Made by a program: the position numbers and the translations under genes. Shown here one piece after another: positions 1 through 7,503 of a stretch of 12,371 bases of DNA. Under the pieces are notes generated by a model. That model made no database searches, had not been told where the DNA came from, and saw nothing but the letters and a program-made list of their open reading frames with translations. Positions within the stretch are counted from its first letter, which is position 1, and the number at the start of each line of letters is the position of its first letter. Source of the stretch: an uncultured Bacilli bacterium (GTDB lineage Bacteria > Bacillota_I > Bacilli_A > RF39 > UBA660). The stretch spans positions 1 to 12,371 of the forward strand of contig CANPXI010000021.1 in assembly GCA_947585885.1 (NCBI GenBank). The letters are read 5' to 3'.

Positions 1-431
1 ATCGTCTTACTTCTTGGGCCGGTCTTGCTCCCGGTTGTAATGAATCAGCTGGTAAGAAAAAATCTGTTAAAATTTCTCGTGCTGGTGTTTATCTTAAACC
101 TTATCTTGTTGAAGTTGCTCACAATGCAGTCAAAGATAAAACAAATACTTATTATTCCAAGAAGTTTGAAAAAATTTCTAAACGTCGTGGCAAGAAACGT
201 GCTTACATTGCAATTGCTAGAAAAATTTTAGTTGCTATCTATCATATGTTTGAAACAGGTGAAGTTTGGAATCCCGTTGATTTAGCTTCAGTTGAAACAC
301 CTATTGATGATAGAATCAAATACACTAAAAATAATTTCAATCAATCACTTAAACAATTACTATCTCTTGGTCTTACATCTAATGAATTAATTGATTTAAT
401 TAATCAGAATGCCAATCATTTATCAGTTTAA
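1..431 (+). CDS. IS110-family transposase, C-terminal part (5' end outside the window)
   Basis: The frame is open from base 3 to the TAA at 429-431 and gives about 142 residues, running off the left edge. It begins LTSWAGLAPGCNESAGKKK and continues with a basic stretch and KRRGKKRAYIAIARKILVAI. This is the pattern of the C-terminal Transposase_20 (IS116/IS110/IS902) domain: WAGL.P, then N-E-S-x-G with the conserved serine, then RRGKKRA..A.A..IL..IYHML. IS110 enzymes pair an N-terminal DEDD/RuvC-like domain (not visible here) with this serine-bearing domain. They move as circles guided by a bridge RNA encoded in the element's ends. Codons such as CGT, GGC and CTT are commoner here than in the neighbours, which agrees with mobile DNA. 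Two ATGs inside the frame (246) or in another frame (25) are not gene starts. Whether the element is active cannot be judged from this fragment. Confidence 0.88.
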   Translation, partial: RLTSWAGLAPGCNESAGKKKSVKISRAGVYLKPYLVEVAHNAVKDKTNTYYSKKFEKISKRRGKKRAYIAIARKILVAIYHMFETGEVWNPVDLASVETPIDDRIKYTKNNFNQSLKQLLSLGLTSNELIDLINQNANHLSV

Positions 432-559
432 CTTTTGACTTTTTTGGGGTAAGGGGAAGTCTGCCCTTTTTTAACTGTTTTTAAAATAAATTTTGTTTTT
501 TCTTTTCAGACTAGTCACCCATTAATTTATATGTTAATAAGCTTGTTTTTATGCACATC
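432..559 (+). mobile_element. Probable right-end flank of the IS110 element, structured and T-rich
   Basis: These bases lie between the transposase stop and the spoVG terminator and hold no ORF. They contain short inverted pairs: GACTT (438-442) with AAGTC (457-461), and AGTCTG (458-463) with CAGACT (507-512). The true IS boundary cannot be fixed, because IS110 elements often lack terminal inverted repeats and the left end is outside the window. Some IS110/IS1111 elements encode the bridge RNA downstream of the transposase, and this is where it would be. That assignment is only inference. Confidence 0.35.
451..472 (+). terminator. Possible terminator after the transposase gene
   Basis: AAGGG (451-455) can pair with CCCTT (464-468) across an 8-base loop, and a run of six T (467-472) follows. 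The position, about 20 bases after the transposase stop, suits a rho-independent terminator, although the stem is short. Confidence 0.5.
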
Positions 560-583
560 AAAAAAGACCTACTTTAGTAGATC
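560..583 (-). terminator. Terminator of spoVG
   Basis: On the minus strand GATCTAC (583-577) pairs with GTAGGTC (572-566) around a TAAA loop, with one U-G pair, and six T follow (565-560). It begins 8 bases past the spoVG stop and closes the minus-strand gene block. Confidence 0.85.
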
Positions 584-591
584 CTTTGTAA

Positions 592-900
592 TTATTCTTC
601 TTCTGATTCAGTCTCTTCAGTTGCAGTTGTTGTTTCAGTTGTATCTTCAGCATTTGCATATGCATCTAAGATTGCTTTTTCAAACATACTACGAACTTCT
701 TGACTAATTGGATGAGCTATATCTCTATACCCACCAGTACTAGTTTTTCTACTAGGCATAGCTATAAATAGTCCCTTAGTCCCTTCTATAATTCTAATAT
801 CATGTACTGCAAATTCATCATCAAGTAGAACTGATGCAATACCTTTCATACGAGAGTCTTCTTTCTCAACTTTACGAATACTTACGTTAGTTATTTTCAT
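592..900 (-). CDS. spoVG: SpoVG, RNA-binding regulator
   Basis: The 102-residue protein begins MKITNVSIRKVEKEDSRMKG and carries ASVLLDDEFAVHDIRII, GLFIAMPSRK and YRDIAHPI, all hallmarks of SpoVG. The protein is a small RNA/DNA-binding regulator, first known from Bacillus cell-division and sporulation phenotypes and widespread in Firmicutes. The conserved part ends near residue 82. The remaining tail is Thr/Glu-rich and acidic, as is common in the family. A clear AAGGAGG lies just before the ATG, so the start is secure. It is the last gene of the minus-strand block, follows veg by 57 bases, and ends at a strong hairpin terminator. Confidence 0.97.
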   Translation of the reverse strand: MKITNVSIRKVEKEDSRMKGIASVLLDDEFAVHDIRIIEGTKGLFIAMPSRKTSTGGYRDIAHPISQEVRSMFEKAILDAYANAEDTTETTTATEETESEEE

Positions 901-957
901 AAATCATTTCCTCCTTGTAACTCCACAATTTAATTATAAGACTTATTTTTTTATAAA

Positions 958-1176
958 TCAAGAATTACTTATTTTAATCTGTATATCTTTTGTAAGAACA
1001 TCACTATAAGAAAAACTTTTAATAAAATTACTAGTTTCTATAGTAAACACAGAAGGGTATACACTTTTTATAATTCCCTCATAATGTTCATACTTATTTC
1101 TTCCTACGTTTACCTTAATCTTAACACTTTTACCTATCATACCCTTTATTTCTTCTTTTACTTTACTAGTATTCAT
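958..1176 (-). CDS. veg: Veg protein
   Basis: The 72-residue protein reads KVKEEIKGMIGKSVKIKVNVGRNK, then EGIIKSVYPSVFTIE and FSYSDVLTKDIQI. It matches Bacillus Veg (about 86 residues) along most of its length, including the YPSVF and SYSDVLT segments. Veg is a small beta-rich (Sm/DUF1021-type) protein that stimulates biofilm-matrix gene expression in B. subtilis. The usual C-terminal tail is shorter here. The ATG follows the yabG stop directly (TAAATG), with GAGGT inside the yabG 3' end as its binding site, so the two are probably translationally coupled. It ends with TGA, the only TGA stop in the window. Read as Trp, that codon would add only five residues. Confidence 0.93.
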   Translation of the reverse strand: MNTSKVKEEIKGMIGKSVKIKVNVGRNKYEHYEGIIKSVYPSVFTIETSNFIKSFSYSDVLTKDIQIKISNS

Positions 1177-1947
1177 TTATACCTCATTCCTAGGGTATCC
1201 CACATACATAGTTCCTTTACATCTAAGTCCACCTATCCCGTCTTTTCCATATTTAGTTTTAGATAAAAGTGTTAGTAAATCTGCTTCTTCACTTCTATCT
1301 AATAAACTAAGTGAAGTCGCAATAATAGCTGGATCTAATGCGTGTATATTAATCTTTTTAGGACTAGATGCAAAAGTAGCTCCAGCTTTAATTAATTCTT
1401 CATAATCACTTTGACAAGCACCTGCAATTATAATAAGTTTATCACTAGACTTTTCATATTTTCTTGCAACACTAACAGCCTTACAAAAATTTTCACTATT
1501 CTTAAATTCACTATTATTCTTATCTCTATTCTTATGATAAGCATCATGTCCAGTAATAATTAAAATATCTGGGTTATACTGATTTAAATATTTAGGTAAT
1601 TCTTTATAAATCTCACTTTCTTTAATATTTTTCCCATAAGCAAGAACGTTATTCTTTTTATAAAAATCCATACATCTATTTAAATATGACTTATCCCCAT
1701 CAATATGAAGTATCTTTCCAGGTAAATAAAAGTATTCATTTCTATCTAAATTCATATCTAAACTGGGAAAAAAATCATCATTTGGTTTACTTCTATCACA
1801 AATAGTTAAGTCTCCAATAGGTGCATCAGCCATAAGCCTTACATCTACTCCCTTTAAATAACACTCTTTTCCCTCGATTTCAATTACTTCAAAAACGATA
1901 TCATTATTATAACTTTTTCTAGTGACATAATCTCCTATACTAATCAT
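1177..1947 (-). CDS. yabG: YabG sporulation-specific protease
   Basis: The 256-residue product matches the YabG family (peptidase U57). Visible blocks are ISIGDYVTRKSY at the N-terminus, YLPGKILHIDGD (74-85), PDILIITGHDAYH (126-138), IIIAGACQSDYEELIKAGA (172-190), FASSPKKINIHALDP (192-206) and a C-terminal GIGGLRCKG. YabG is made in the mother cell and processes spore-coat proteins. Its presence implies a spore-forming lineage. I place the start at the ATG at 1947, not the in-frame ATG at 1959. The family begins at this point (M..IGD.V.RKSY), and a GGGGG binding site lies 5 bases before it. A hairpin covers that site. Order with rsmA upstream and veg downstream is as in Bacillus. Confidence 0.95.
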   Translation of the reverse strand: MISIGDYVTRKSYNNDIVFEVIEIEGKECYLKGVDVRLMADAPIGDLTICDRSKPNDDFFPSLDMNLDRNEYFYLPGKILHIDGDKSYLNRCMDFYKKNNVLAYGKNIKESEIYKELPKYLNQYNPDILIITGHDAYHKNRDKNNSEFKNSENFCKAVSVARKYEKSSDKLIIIAGACQSDYEELIKAGATFASSPKKINIHALDPAIIATSLSLLDRSEEADLLTLLSKTKYGKDGIGGLRCKGTMYVGYPRNEV

Positions 1948-1949
1948 AA

Positions 1950-1977
1950 ATACCCCCATAAAAATATATGAGGGTAT
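1950..1977 (-). promoter_or_regulatory. Hairpin covering the yabG ribosome binding site
   Basis: In the transcript, ATACCCTCATA (1977-1967) pairs with TATGGGGGTAT (1960-1950) over 11 positions, with one U-G pair and a 6-base loop. The 3' arm contains the GGGGG that must serve as the yabG ribosome binding site. The hairpin could mask translation. It could also stop rsmA transcripts, though no long T run follows. Confidence 0.55.
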
Positions 1978-1992
1978 ATAAATAATTATGTT

Positions 1993-2778
1993 CTAAAGTT
2001 TATTAGCTATATAAACAAAATCTTCTAAACTAAGTTGTTCTGCTCTAAAAGTAAGGTCTTTTCCTATTTCTTTTAAAATATTCTCTATTTTTTCTAAATC
2101 ATAACTTTTTAAATTATTTCTTAAATTCTTTCTCTTAAACTTAAAAGCATCTCTAACAAAATTAAAAAATAACTCTTTATTTTTTAATTTTAATAAATCT
2201 TTTTTTCTACTAAACTTAACTACTATACTATCTACTTTTGGTCTTGGAACAAAACAATTTTTACTAACTAAAGTAACTTTTTCAATATCAAAATAATACT
2301 GTAAAAACACAGATAAACTATTATATTCTCGAGTATTAGGTAGTGCTTTAAACCTGTCTCCTACTTCTTTTTGAACCATAATAATCATTTCATCAATCAT
2401 AACTTCATCCATCACTTTAGTAATAATAGGTGTAGTTATATAATAAGGTAAATTAGCAATTAAATGAACCTTTTTATAATTAAATTTAGATAATACTTGT
2501 TGTAAATCAACAGTTAAAAAATCTTCAAATATTAAATTTAAATTATCATACTTTTCTTTCAAATTTAAAAGTTCTTCTTTAAGTCTAGTATCTATCTCAA
2601 AAGAAATAACAGGAACGCCTAAAAGAACTAACCTTTTAGTTAATTCTCCACTTCCAGCACCTACTTCTAATATAATAGACTCTTTTGTTATAGATGCACT
2701 ACTAATTATCTTATCTTTAATATTATTATCAATTAAAAAGTTTTGACCTAAACTTTTCTTAAATCTAAAATCTTCCAT
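1993..2778 (-). CDS. rsmA: 16S rRNA dimethyladenosine transferase RsmA (KsgA)
   Basis: RsmA transfers four methyl groups from S-adenosylmethionine to the two adjacent adenines near the 3' end of 16S rRNA, during late 30S assembly. The 261 residues show the family signatures: KKSLGQNFLID (7-17), SAM-binding ILEVGAGSGELTKRL (36-50), acidic EID at 61-63, catalytic NLPYYITTPI (109-118), VQKEVGDRF and FVPRPKVDS, with the helical C-terminal domain ending in FRAEQLSLEDF. The length is normal. The ATG overlaps the stop of the upstream wall-hydrolase gene in TAATG, indicating translational coupling. In Bacillus the gene before it is rnmV. Here that gene is absent. Confidence 0.97.
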   Translation of the reverse strand: MEDFRFKKSLGQNFLIDNNIKDKIISSASITKESIILEVGAGSGELTKRLVLLGVPVISFEIDTRLKEELLNLKEKYDNLNLIFEDFLTVDLQQVLSKFNYKKVHLIANLPYYITTPIITKVMDEVMIDEMIIMVQKEVGDRFKALPNTREYNSLSVFLQYYFDIEKVTLVSKNCFVPRPKVDSIVVKFSRKKDLLKLKNKELFFNFVRDAFKFKRKNLRNNLKSYDLEKIENILKEIGKDLTFRAEQLSLEDFVYIANKL

Positions 2779-3392
2779 TAATTAAACCTATTACCATAAT
2801 AAGCAATATACTTATCACTATAACTAGTACTTCCCCAACTTCTAAAACTATAATATTTATTGTTTCTTATACCATTAAGCGCATCATCTACTACTTCTTG
2901 AACTAAAGCAGTACTAGTTTTTAAACTTCCATCATCATTTAAATATCTTAAATAATATCCATCAAAATATCCAGCAAATTGACCAGGACTAGTTACAACT
3001 TCTATAGGTGTCTTTCCAGCATCACTTCTATTCAAAATAACACTCATAACAGCTAAAATATCATCACGATTAGTATGACTTTCACTTGCTACAACAGCAA
3101 CAAAGAAATTATAATCATCCCCTGTAATTTCATACTTTTTATTATCTTTAGTTACATTAAACCCTTTTTCAGGCACATTAATATACTTAGCAAGAACAGG
3201 ATTTTCTTGATAATATATATCTTTCTTATTATCTTCTATAAGAGCACGCTCAAGTGCTTTATCTTCATTAACATTTTTTGTATTTAAAACATCATAAACC
3301 ACATTAGTTGTCTTTCCTAATGTAAAAATAATCAAAAATACAATAAATAATCTGGTATAAGTAAACCATTTCTTTGGTTTGTATCGTTTCAC
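2778..3392 (-). CDS. Membrane-anchored SleB-type cell-wall hydrolase
   Basis: The start is a GTG with AGGAGAG upstream. The 204-residue protein has a basic N-terminus, one membrane segment at about residues 13-30 and no signal-peptidase site, so it is probably anchored with its domain outside. From residue 93 on it fits Hydrolase_2 (SleB family): FFVAVVASESHTNRDDILAVMSVILNRS, with the probable catalytic Glu at 104, then PIEVVTSPGQFAGY (129-142) and YYSFRSWG. SleB/CwlJ proteins are lytic enzymes acting on spore cortex muramic-lactam peptidoglycan, but related domains also act in vegetative walls. The position between tatD and rsmA is that of yabE, a wall protein with a different domain, in B. 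subtilis. A germination role is plausible but unproven. Confidence 0.85.
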   Translation of the reverse strand: MKRYKPKKWFTYTRLFIVFLIIFTLGKTTNVVYDVLNTKNVNEDKALERALIEDNKKDIYYQENPVLAKYINVPEKGFNVTKDNKKYEITGDDYNFFVAVVASESHTNRDDILAVMSVILNRSDAGKTPIEVVTSPGQFAGYFDGYYLRYLNDDGSLKTSTALVQEVVDDALNGIRNNKYYSFRSWGSTSYSDKYIAYYGNRFN

Positions 3393-3437
3393 TTTTTTAC
3401 ACTCTCCTAAACATATATAATTATATCAAATATAGTA

Positions 3438-4175
3438 TTATATGTCAAAAATTCTCCTAGCATTTATAGTAGTTTTTGTCATTATTTCGTCTACACTTAT
3501 GCCCTTTATAGATGCAAGTTTTTCTGCAATAATAGGAATATATTTACTCTCATTTTTTGTTCCCCTATAAGGTTCAGGAGCTAAAAAAGGAGCATCAGTT
3601 TCAAGAACTATATTATCAAGAGATACTTCTCTAACTACTTCATAAAGTTTAGAATTTTTAAAAGTTAAAACTCCTCCAATACCTAAACAGAATCCCATTT
3701 TTATATACTCTTTTGCAGTTTCTAAACTACCACCAAAACAATGAATTACTCCTTTTACATTATATTCTTTTAAAATATTAATAGTATCCATAGTAGCTTC
3801 TCTTGAATGAACAACAACAGGTAAATTATACTTTTCTGCTAAACTTAAAAACTCCCTAAAAACTTTAATTTGTTCTTTCTTTTTTTCTTTACCATAATAA
3901 TAGTCAAGTCCAATTTCACCAATTGCCTTTACCTTTTTATTACTAAGTAAACTTTCAAACTTTTCTATCTTACCATCATACTTATCTATATCTAAAGGAT
4001 GTACTCCAACACACGTAAAAACATTAGAAAACATATCACTTATCTTAATATTTTCTAAACTAGAATTAAGGTCCTCACTAGCATTAATGAGAACCTTAAC
4101 ATTTTCATCTTCTGCGTTTTTAATATAGTAGATTGCTTCATCCATATTAATATGACAATGAGTATCTATAAACAT
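3438..4175 (-). CDS. tatD: TatD-family metal-dependent DNase
   Basis: The 245-residue protein is a TatD-type amidohydrolase-fold nuclease (YabD in B. subtilis), a cytoplasmic Mg2+/metal-dependent DNase-like enzyme. Its metal-binding and signature residues are all visible: FIDTHCHIN (His6, His8), GEIGLDYYY (Glu87), VVHSREA (His123), IHCFGG (His145) and LETDAPFLAPEPYRG (Asp194). The length is typical, and GGAAG lies upstream of the ATG. It lies between metG and rsmA, as in Bacillus, separated from metG here by a small membrane ORF. The physiological substrate of these proteins is still debated. The family assignment is firm. Confidence 0.95.
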   Translation of the reverse strand: MFIDTHCHINMDEAIYYIKNAEDENVKVLINASEDLNSSLENIKISDMFSNVFTCVGVHPLDIDKYDGKIEKFESLLSNKKVKAIGEIGLDYYYGKEKKKEQIKVFREFLSLAEKYNLPVVVHSREATMDTINILKEYNVKGVIHCFGGSLETAKEYIKMGFCLGIGGVLTFKNSKLYEVVREVSLDNIVLETDAPFLAPEPYRGTKNESKYIPIIAEKLASIKGISVDEIMTKTTINARRIFDI

Positions 4176-4192
4176 AAAACCACTTCCAATTT

Positions 4193-4360
4193 TTAAACTG
4201 TAAAAAATCTAAAAATTAATATTATAAATACCACAGGAAATACAACATCACTAAAACAATGTATACCTGCATAAATGAAATATGTTAATACAAGACCTGC
4301 TATTAAACACATTTTTACTGCGTTTTTAAATTCTGTACTTCTAAAATCACATATTTTCAT
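4193..4360 (-). CDS. Small membrane protein of 55 residues, unknown function
   Basis: This short ORF fills the gap between metG and tatD in the same orientation. It starts with an ATG at 4360 and stops with TAA 17 bases before the tatD start. The protein starts MKICDFRSTEFKNAVKMC, has a hydrophobic segment at about residues 17-33 (MCLIAGLVLTYFIYAGI) and a second at about 38-53 (DVVFPVVFIILIFRFF), separated by HCFS. Two membrane passes and three cysteines are visible. A weak GGA-containing site precedes the start. I do not recognise a family. The in-frame hydrophobic pattern and its position inside a tight operon argue for a real gene. The small size keeps confidence moderate. Confidence 0.6.
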   Translation of the reverse strand: MKICDFRSTEFKNAVKMCLIAGLVLTYFIYAGIHCFSDVVFPVVFIILIFRFFTV

Positions 4361-4442
4361 AAAAATCACTATTCCATTTTAACAATTATGATTTAATAAT
4401 TCCACTAAATCGACAAAATAAGTTAATATTTGACACAAAACT

Positions 4443-5978
4443 TTACTCATTTATTTCTTTTAACATAGCTTCTTTATCAATTCTTTGGAATAATGGCTCA
4501 TTTTCCATGCCAGAAAATTCTCTATCCTTAAAAGTAACACTCATATCATTAGTATTTAATTGTTTCAAAATATTTTTACTAGTATCAGGTAAAAATGGAT
4601 CTAAATTAACTGCTAAAACACGAATTGACTCAAGTAAATTATAAATAACTGTTTCAAGCCTATCCATCATGCTTTCATCTTTTGCTAAAACCCAAGGTGT
4701 AGTTTCATCTATATATTTATTACATCTTCTTAAAGCGTCAAAAATTACAGTAAGCGCTTCACTTATATTAAATTCATCTATATATTTACTAACATTCAAA
4801 TCTACTTCATTAACAAGATTTATTAAAGAACTATCTATTTCTTCACTAACACCTTTATTAGAAACAGTTCCAGTAAAATATTTATTGGCCATAGAAATAG
4901 TTCTATTAACTAAATTACCTAAAACATTTGCTAAATCTGTATTATATTTATCAATAATTAAATCATAAGTAATATTTCCATCATTTGCAAAACTTACTTC
5001 GTGTAAACAATAATATCTAACTGCATCTACTCCAAATAAATTAACTAAATCATCTGGATACATTATATTACCCTTACTTTTACTCATCTTATCATTTTGG
5101 AAAAGTAACCAAGGGTGTCCATAAACTTGCTTAGGTAAAGGTAGCCCAAGTGCCATTAACATAATAGGCCAATAAATAGTATGAAATCTTATAATATCTT
5201 TACCAACCACATGCACATCAACTGGCCAATATTTCTTAAATTCATCTGTAGAATTATCTACGTCATATCCAATATTAGTAATATAATTAGCAAGTGCATC
5301 TATCCATACATAAATAACATGCTCTTTATTAAATGAAACTGGAATACCCCACTTAAATGAAGTACGTGAAACACATAAGTCTTGTAGTCCTGGTTTTAAG
5401 AAATTATTAATCATTTCATTTTTTCTAGAAACCGGTAAAATAAATTCAGGATGCTCTTCCATATATTTAATAAGTCTATCGGTATAATTTGATAATTTTA
5501 AAAAATATGCTTTTTCACTTGTTTCTTTAACTTCACGCCCACAGTCAGGACACTTTCCATCTACTAACTGTGTCTCAGTAAAAAATGACTCACAAGGAAC
5601 ACAATAAAGCCCTTTATATTCACCTAAATAAATATCCCCTTGATCATATAACTTCTTAAAAATATTTTGTACAACTTTTTCATGATTTGCATCAGTAGTT
5701 CTAACAAACTTATCATAAGAAATATTAAGTAAATCCCAAAGTCTTCTAATTTCACTAGATACCTCATCAACAAATTCTTGAGGTGTTTTACCAACTTCTT
5801 TAGCCTTTATTTCAATTTTTTCACCATGCTCATCAGTTCCAGTTTGAAACAAAACATCAAAGCCATGATTTCTTTTAAACCTAGCAATCGCATCACTTAA
5901 AATAATTTCATACATATTTCCTATATGAGGTTTACCACTTGTATATGCTATAGCTGTAGTAATATAATATTTTTCCAT
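4443..5978 (-). CDS. metG: Methionyl-tRNA synthetase
   Basis: A class I aminoacyl-tRNA synthetase that charges tRNA-Met with methionine in the cytosol. The 511 residues show KPHIGN (16-21, HIGH motif), QTGTDEHGEKI, a CP-domain zinc knuckle with Cys126, Cys129, Cys143 and Cys146 (four ligands), VWIDALANY, DIIRFHTIYWP and NDKMSKSKGN (KMSKS at 297-301). The helical anticodon-binding domain follows, ending around residue 490. The C-terminal EMAPII/Trbp111-type tRNA-binding domain of B. subtilis MetS (about 660 residues) is missing, so this is the short form. AAGGAG precedes the ATG, and a T-box leader with terminator lies immediately upstream. It is the first gene of the minus-strand block. Confidence 0.97.
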   Translation of the reverse strand: MEKYYITTAIAYTSGKPHIGNMYEIILSDAIARFKRNHGFDVLFQTGTDEHGEKIEIKAKEVGKTPQEFVDEVSSEIRRLWDLLNISYDKFVRTTDANHEKVVQNIFKKLYDQGDIYLGEYKGLYCVPCESFFTETQLVDGKCPDCGREVKETSEKAYFLKLSNYTDRLIKYMEEHPEFILPVSRKNEMINNFLKPGLQDLCVSRTSFKWGIPVSFNKEHVIYVWIDALANYITNIGYDVDNSTDEFKKYWPVDVHVVGKDIIRFHTIYWPIMLMALGLPLPKQVYGHPWLLFQNDKMSKSKGNIMYPDDLVNLFGVDAVRYYCLHEVSFANDGNITYDLIIDKYNTDLANVLGNLVNRTISMANKYFTGTVSNKGVSEEIDSSLINLVNEVDLNVSKYIDEFNISEALTVIFDALRRCNKYIDETTPWVLAKDESMMDRLETVIYNLLESIRVLAVNLDPFLPDTSKNILKQLNTNDMSVTFKDREFSGMENEPLFQRIDKEAMLKEINE

Positions 5979-5989
5979 AAAATCATCTC

Positions 5990-6155
5990 CTTAAAATAAA
6001 AACACGAACTAAAGGACTGAAATGAGTTCAGCGGTACCACCTTAATTCGTGTAAATCACGCATACTTTTTGTTTATCGCACAACATACGTATACTTTGCT
6101 CCATAAGCCATATTCAAATACTCACATTATTCCTTTCCACCAAATAAGAACTCTC
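5990..6155 (-). promoter_or_regulatory. T-box riboswitch controlling metG
   Basis: The leader contains the T-box core AAGGTGGTACCGC (6043-6031), which forms the antiterminator that binds the uncharged tRNA 3' end. The competing terminator pairs ACACGAA (6052-6046) with TTCGTGT (6008-6002) and CCTT with AAGG inside, followed by a T-rich run (6001-5991). The stem I part reads AGAGAGTTC then GGTGGAAAGG and GAATATGGC. An ATG at 6111-6109 fits a Met specifier codon, agreeing with the gene it precedes. The exact specifier register was not folded. Uncharged tRNA-Met would allow read-through into metG. Confidence 0.92.
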
Positions 6156-6160
6156 TATAA

Positions 6161-6166
6161 ATTATA
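6161..6166 (-). promoter_or_regulatory. Probable -10 box of the metG leader
   Basis: TATAAT lies just upstream of the start of T-box stem I, placing the transcript start near 6155. No good -35 box is seen at the usual distance. Confidence 0.45.
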
Positions 6167-6189
6167 TTGTATTTTACTCACAAATTTCA

Positions 6190-6217
6190 TTGCATTTCTA
6201 AAATTCAAGAGTATTAT
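6190..6217 (+). promoter_or_regulatory. Possible promoter of the AGCS-like gene
   Basis: TTGCAT (6190-6195) and TATTAT (6212-6217) are 16 bases apart. They lie about 50 bases upstream of the chosen start and are divergent from the metG leader. The match is modest in very AT-rich DNA. Confidence 0.35.
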
Positions 6218-6263
6218 AACATACATTTTTCATAAAAGAAATAGAAAAATAATATACTATAAC

Positions 6264-7451
6264 ATGTTAAATACAATATGGATAATATTAATAATATACT
6301 TATGTTTTTTTGGAATAAATATATCAAAAAAAATAAAATTTAAAAATTATAAAATATTTAAAATGATAAAGAAATTAAACTATGATAGTCTTTTTCTTGC
6401 TCTTGGAACTAAAATGGGTGTAGGAACTATTATAGGTACAACTATTGCTATAACTGTAGGTGGTCCTGGTTCACTTATTTGGATATATATCTTTACCATT
6501 TTAACTTCATCAATAATATATTTAGAAAGCTATTTAGGTAATAAATATAAACAAAAAATAAATAATTCTTATATAAGTGGAATATACTATTACACAAAAT
6601 TTGGACTAAAAAATAAATTATTAAGTATAATAATGCTACTTATCTTCATAACAACATACTCTTGCTTTTTTCTAATGATACAAACTAATACAATAAGTGA
6701 AATACTTCCAATAAATAAAATAATACTAGCATCAAGAATTTTAATATTACTTATTTTATTAGTGACAAATAAAATAACACAAATAACTAAAATATTAAAT
6801 AAAATAGTGCCCTTAATGTGTATTTTTTTTATAATAATTTCACTATTTATAATAATTAAAAATATAAATATTATTGATGACATAATAAAATTAATAATTA
6901 AAGATGCATTCAACAATAAAACAATTATAACAGGCATGGTAATTGGAATAAAAAGAAGTATATTTTTAAATGAACTATTAATTGGTACAACATCAATGAG
7001 CAGTGGAATAAATAACATAAGTGCTGAAACAACGGCAAATACTCTAACTTTAGGAACATATTTTATTACTTTTATAATATCTTCGCTTATATCTTTTTTA
7101 GTATTAATTTATTTAGAAAATGGTAATATAGTTTTAAATTATAATCAATTATTAATTAATGTTTTTACTTATCATTATAATAATATTGGTCTTTACTTTT
7201 TAAACTTACTAATTTGTTTATTATCAACAACCACCATAATATCGGGAATTTATATTGGAATAAGTAACATATCTTATTTAACCAACAATAAATGTATAAT
7301 AAATTTAGTTAAAATAATAATGATTCTATCTATAATAAGTGGGATATTTATTAACACAAATAGATTATGGAATATGCTAGATAACGTAATGCTAATACTA
7401 ATAATATTAAATACCTATATTGTAACTAAACTTAAAAATGAATGTAGTTAA
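6264..7451 (+). CDS. AGCS-type sodium/amino-acid symporter, short and divergent
   Basis: The frame is open from 6069, but its first part overlaps the metG T-box on the other strand. I therefore start at the ATG at 6264, giving 395 residues. The protein is almost wholly hydrophobic, with about nine or ten membrane segments. Family signals of the alanine/glycine:cation symporters (AGCS) are LGTKMGVGTIIGTTIAITVG (48-67), then GPGSLIWIYIFT, and GIKRSIFLNELLIGTTSMSSG (228-248). The second corresponds to the family's GVKRG.F.NEAG.G. motif, although the usual G-A residues have diverged. AGCS proteins usually run 440-490 residues, so this one is short. The substrate cannot be read from sequence. The ribosome binding site is weak, and Ile/Asn content is very high. 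It stands alone, divergent from metG, with ung following 52 bases later. Confidence 0.75.
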   Translation: MLNTIWIILIIYLCFFGINISKKIKFKNYKIFKMIKKLNYDSLFLALGTKMGVGTIIGTTIAITVGGPGSLIWIYIFTILTSSIIYLESYLGNKYKQKINNSYISGIYYYTKFGLKNKLLSIIMLLIFITTYSCFFLMIQTNTISEILPINKIILASRILILLILLVTNKITQITKILNKIVPLMCIFFIIISLFIIIKNINIIDDIIKLIIKDAFNNKTIITGMVIGIKRSIFLNELLIGTTSMSSGINNISAETTANTLTLGTYFITFIISSLISFLVLIYLENGNIVLNYNQLLINVFTYHYNNIGLYFLNLLICLLSTTTIISGIYIGISNISYLTNNKCIINLVKIIMILSIISGIFINTNRLWNMLDNVMLILIILNTYIVTKLKNECS

Positions 7452-7503
7452 TTTGTATTTATTATGATAAAATATTTATGAAAAGTCATAAAGGAGTTTT
7501 ATT

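Noticed and set aside
25..431. Two small separate ORFs at 25-231 and 246-431
   Set aside because: Frame 3 is open throughout and encodes one continuous IS110 C-terminal domain. The first ORF is out of frame and the second merely starts at an internal Met.
1084..1266. Plus-strand ORF across veg and yabG
   Set aside because: Antisense shadow of two well-identified genes.
4669..4968. 99-residue plus-strand ORF inside metG
   Set aside because: Antisense shadow of the anticodon-binding domain coding region. No SD site or family match.
6069..6263. N-terminal extension of the AGCS-like gene
   Set aside because: It overlaps the T-box leader on the other strand and lacks both family similarity and an SD site.
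6590..7018. 142-residue minus-strand hydrophobic ORF
   Set aside because: Antisense mirror of the AT-rich membrane protein gene. The plus strand carries the recognisable transporter motifs.
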